From Pyxicephalus adspersus (taxonomy: Eukaryota; Chordata; Amphibia; Anura; Pyxicephalidae), in NCBI RefSeq assembly GCF_032062135.1, contig NC_092866.1, forward strand, positions 21,937,618 to 22,001,617: a stretch of DNA of 64,000 bases, read 5' to 3'. Made by a program: the position numbers and the translations under genes. Below, one piece after another: positions 61,943 through 64,000 of this stretch. The first letter of the stretch is position 1. The number at the start of each line of letters is the position of its first letter. A model generated the notes under the pieces. It was given only the letters and a program-made list of their open reading frames with translations, was not told the DNA's origin and searched no databases.

Positions 61943-63490
61943 AAGATTTCTTTATAATATAAAGATTTCTTTGTATTAGACTCAATAGAGCTATTTTGTA
62001 TTGATCCAATCCAATACATCCACCCTGAGTCATACACATTTGATGGTCAGTTAGCCTAAAATAGATATTAAACCCGCAATTTGTTTTTTTAAAACTGAAC
62101 AGAGATTGGAATAAAGTCAGGTCAAGGATTTCTTGAGAGTCACTTTATTGGTGCATGACTTTTTTTTTCATCATCTGCCGTGATGTTAAAATGCAAGATA
62201 TATAAAAAAAAACTTGATTTGTTGGAATAAGACCCAAGTATAATTGCTAGTTGGAGAGATTTGTGAACAGTTGTGCAGAGTAAAAATGAATGATTTGATT
62301 TACACAAGAAATTTGAACTTTTGATTTACCTACAATAGTTCAAACTGGCCTAAACTGCAAAGAACATTTAAAGCTTAAAGTATGACTAGTACACTCAAAG
62401 TATCCAAACAAAGGTCATTTTATGGCAACTTATTTTTTAAAGCAGATCTAAATCATAACTTCATCACATTGTTTGCTAAAGCATTCCCTTTCCTTGACAA
62501 TTACCATGTTTTTTTAAATGAGATATTTTTACTCTTTTTTCCTATTCTGCATCTGCTGATATTCCCCCCAACTTCTCTACTGCAACCTACACTCTGAATG
62601 AATATTCAATGGGTGACTGCATATCATTACTCAGGGCAGGCATTATATTGTTGACAATAGGAGCACATTCCTGTGTAATGTGTTTTGGCATGGCCACTGG
62701 TAGTCTCCATTGTGAACACATGTGACAAGTTGACAATACAGAAAAGAAAATAGAAGAGAAGGGTAGAGTGTTGTCACCTTATAGCAGGTAGTTCCTAAAC
62801 AAAGATTTCCATGTCTGGATCACCAAGTAACATATGAATGAAAGCTGTGACTAAAGCTTTTATGAGATTTTAGCGAATTGATATATATCCGCCGTAAGGG
62901 TGGCATGCTTTTGTCGACACAAAACATTAAACTATTATAACAGATTTATAGAAAAAAACCCCATTGTTTTACATCACTTATTTAACATCCTCCTTACAAT
63001 ATTTTTAACATCTTTCATATCAGTGCCTATTTAATTAGTACTTTAAAAACCCTCTCAAATATAATTTGTTCCCTTTAAATGTCATGTCTCAGAAGAAGAC
63101 AATGCAAATCCATCATTCCTTTTATAAATAGAAAAACACTGTCAGCCATTTGAGCAGGAGAAAATGTCACAATCTGGAATTTTATTTAACTCACCAATAT
63201 AAAAGGTGATTTTGCACATTGTACTGCTTGCCTTGGTAAAAAAAAAAAAAAGTTGCCTAGGTATGTATCATTAGGGCTACCCTATATAGAGAGACGATTA
63301 TAGTGATCATGTATGCACAGCTACTGTAGATTTTCATAATGACAAAAAGTCACAGCAAGGCAAATACAGGCTAAACTAAAACAAAACAGTTTTTCTTTTA
63401 CTTTGCATATTGCAAAAGGGAGTGCCCTTTTCCTGTATGATACCAGACCACATGCAAATGTTGAGCTTCATTAACATCTGCCCCCATCCC

Positions 63491-63514
63491 AAAAAAAAAA
63501 AAAAAAAAAAAAAA
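63491..63514. repeat. Poly-A run
   Basis: 24 consecutive A; no retroposon body could be defined next to it. Confidence 0.9.
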
Positions 63515-64000
63515 TAATAAGTATTTGATGTGGGTCCTATTGTGAAATCTAGATTTGGGGGTACATTTGTACCCATTCTTACAAATTGGTAAAAATGTAA
63601 GTAACAACAACAGCACTTGCACATCAAAAAAGGTTAATATAGTAGTTTATTACAGTTTTTATATATTTTTTTATGCTCCACAGATACAGTACAATAAATG
63701 TCACAACAGAACTGGGAGTGTGTTGCTAGCAGGACAACCAAGCAAAAAGAAAGAACAAAATAAAAAGCCTAAAAAAGAACAAAAAAGAAAAAAACAGGGC
63801 CACCACATTTGAAGTGAAAGTAAACCTTAGGTTTAAATGTCAGAGTTACGCTATTCTGGCCAAGCCAATCAAAATGACGGGGAACCCAAAATGCAGAAAT
63901 ATTGGGATGAAGATTGGGCAGCGCCCGCACCAGAGGAAAGACAGGCGAGTGCAATTTAAAAATTGTGACCAAGCAGCTAAGTTTATTTAATTCCAGAAAG

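Larger units (their letters stand above)
55976..64000. other. Intergenic region downstream of TOX3
   Basis: No gene could be recognised on either strand. It contains an unclassified repeat (56258), a hAT-like copy (58351), another repeat end (61717), a TA microsatellite (61900) and a poly-A run (63491). Stretches 59400-59660 and 60150-60840 are repeat-free with homeobox-like motifs and could be conserved regulatory DNA. The other parts (56400-58330, 58560-59390, 60850-61700, 61950-63480, 63520-64000) show nothing definite. Confidence 0.7.

Overview
This is vertebrate nuclear DNA, very probably from a frog (anuran). The evidence is an AT-rich background, multi-kilobase introns, a single spliced gene with vertebrate-type splice sites, and many dispersed repeats of kinds common in anuran genomes (hAT, Tc1, pogo/Tigger-like, Harbinger-like and foldback elements). 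The species cannot be named from the sequence alone.

The only protein-coding gene I can support is TOX3, on the plus strand. It encodes a nuclear HMG-box transcriptional co-regulator with a glutamine-rich C-terminal half. Six coding exons are visible: 23398-23460, 33800-34048, 48106-48375, 49105-49332, 52480-52560 and 54182-54925. All have AG/GT borders and all are phase 0. Together they encode 544 residues. The short first coding exon (MDVRFYP... in other vertebrates), the promoter and the 5' UTR are not seen and probably lie upstream, so 1-23397 is read as the 3' part of intron 1. The 3' UTR runs from 54926 to about 55975, with a strong poly(A) signal at 55949-55954. From there to 64000 is intergenic.

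Intron 1 (1-23397) holds the end of a foldback element, two hAT/pogo-type remnants, a compact array of five hairpins (about 4.8-5.07 kb), a TA-flanked inverted-repeat element, a decayed Tc1 transposon, a long unclassified repeat, a SINE-like remnant and two Harbinger-like elements. Intron 2 holds another foldback element, a possible 24-nt microexon (28531-28554) and a second hAT copy. Introns 3 and 5 hold more foldback copies and other repeats, including a GC-rich repeat block at 51.4-52.1 kb. Intron 4 is short and plain. Intron 6 has one TA microsatellite.

Several long repeat-free stretches in introns 1, 2, 3 and 5 and downstream of the gene carry homeodomain-like ATTA/TAATTA cores and look like candidate conserved non-coding elements. 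TOX3 lies in a regulatory-rich gene desert in other vertebrates, so this is plausible, but it needs alignment to show. I found no RNA genes, CRISPR arrays or prokaryotic features. The most unusual structure is the five-hairpin array. The most testable new coding prediction is the microexon.
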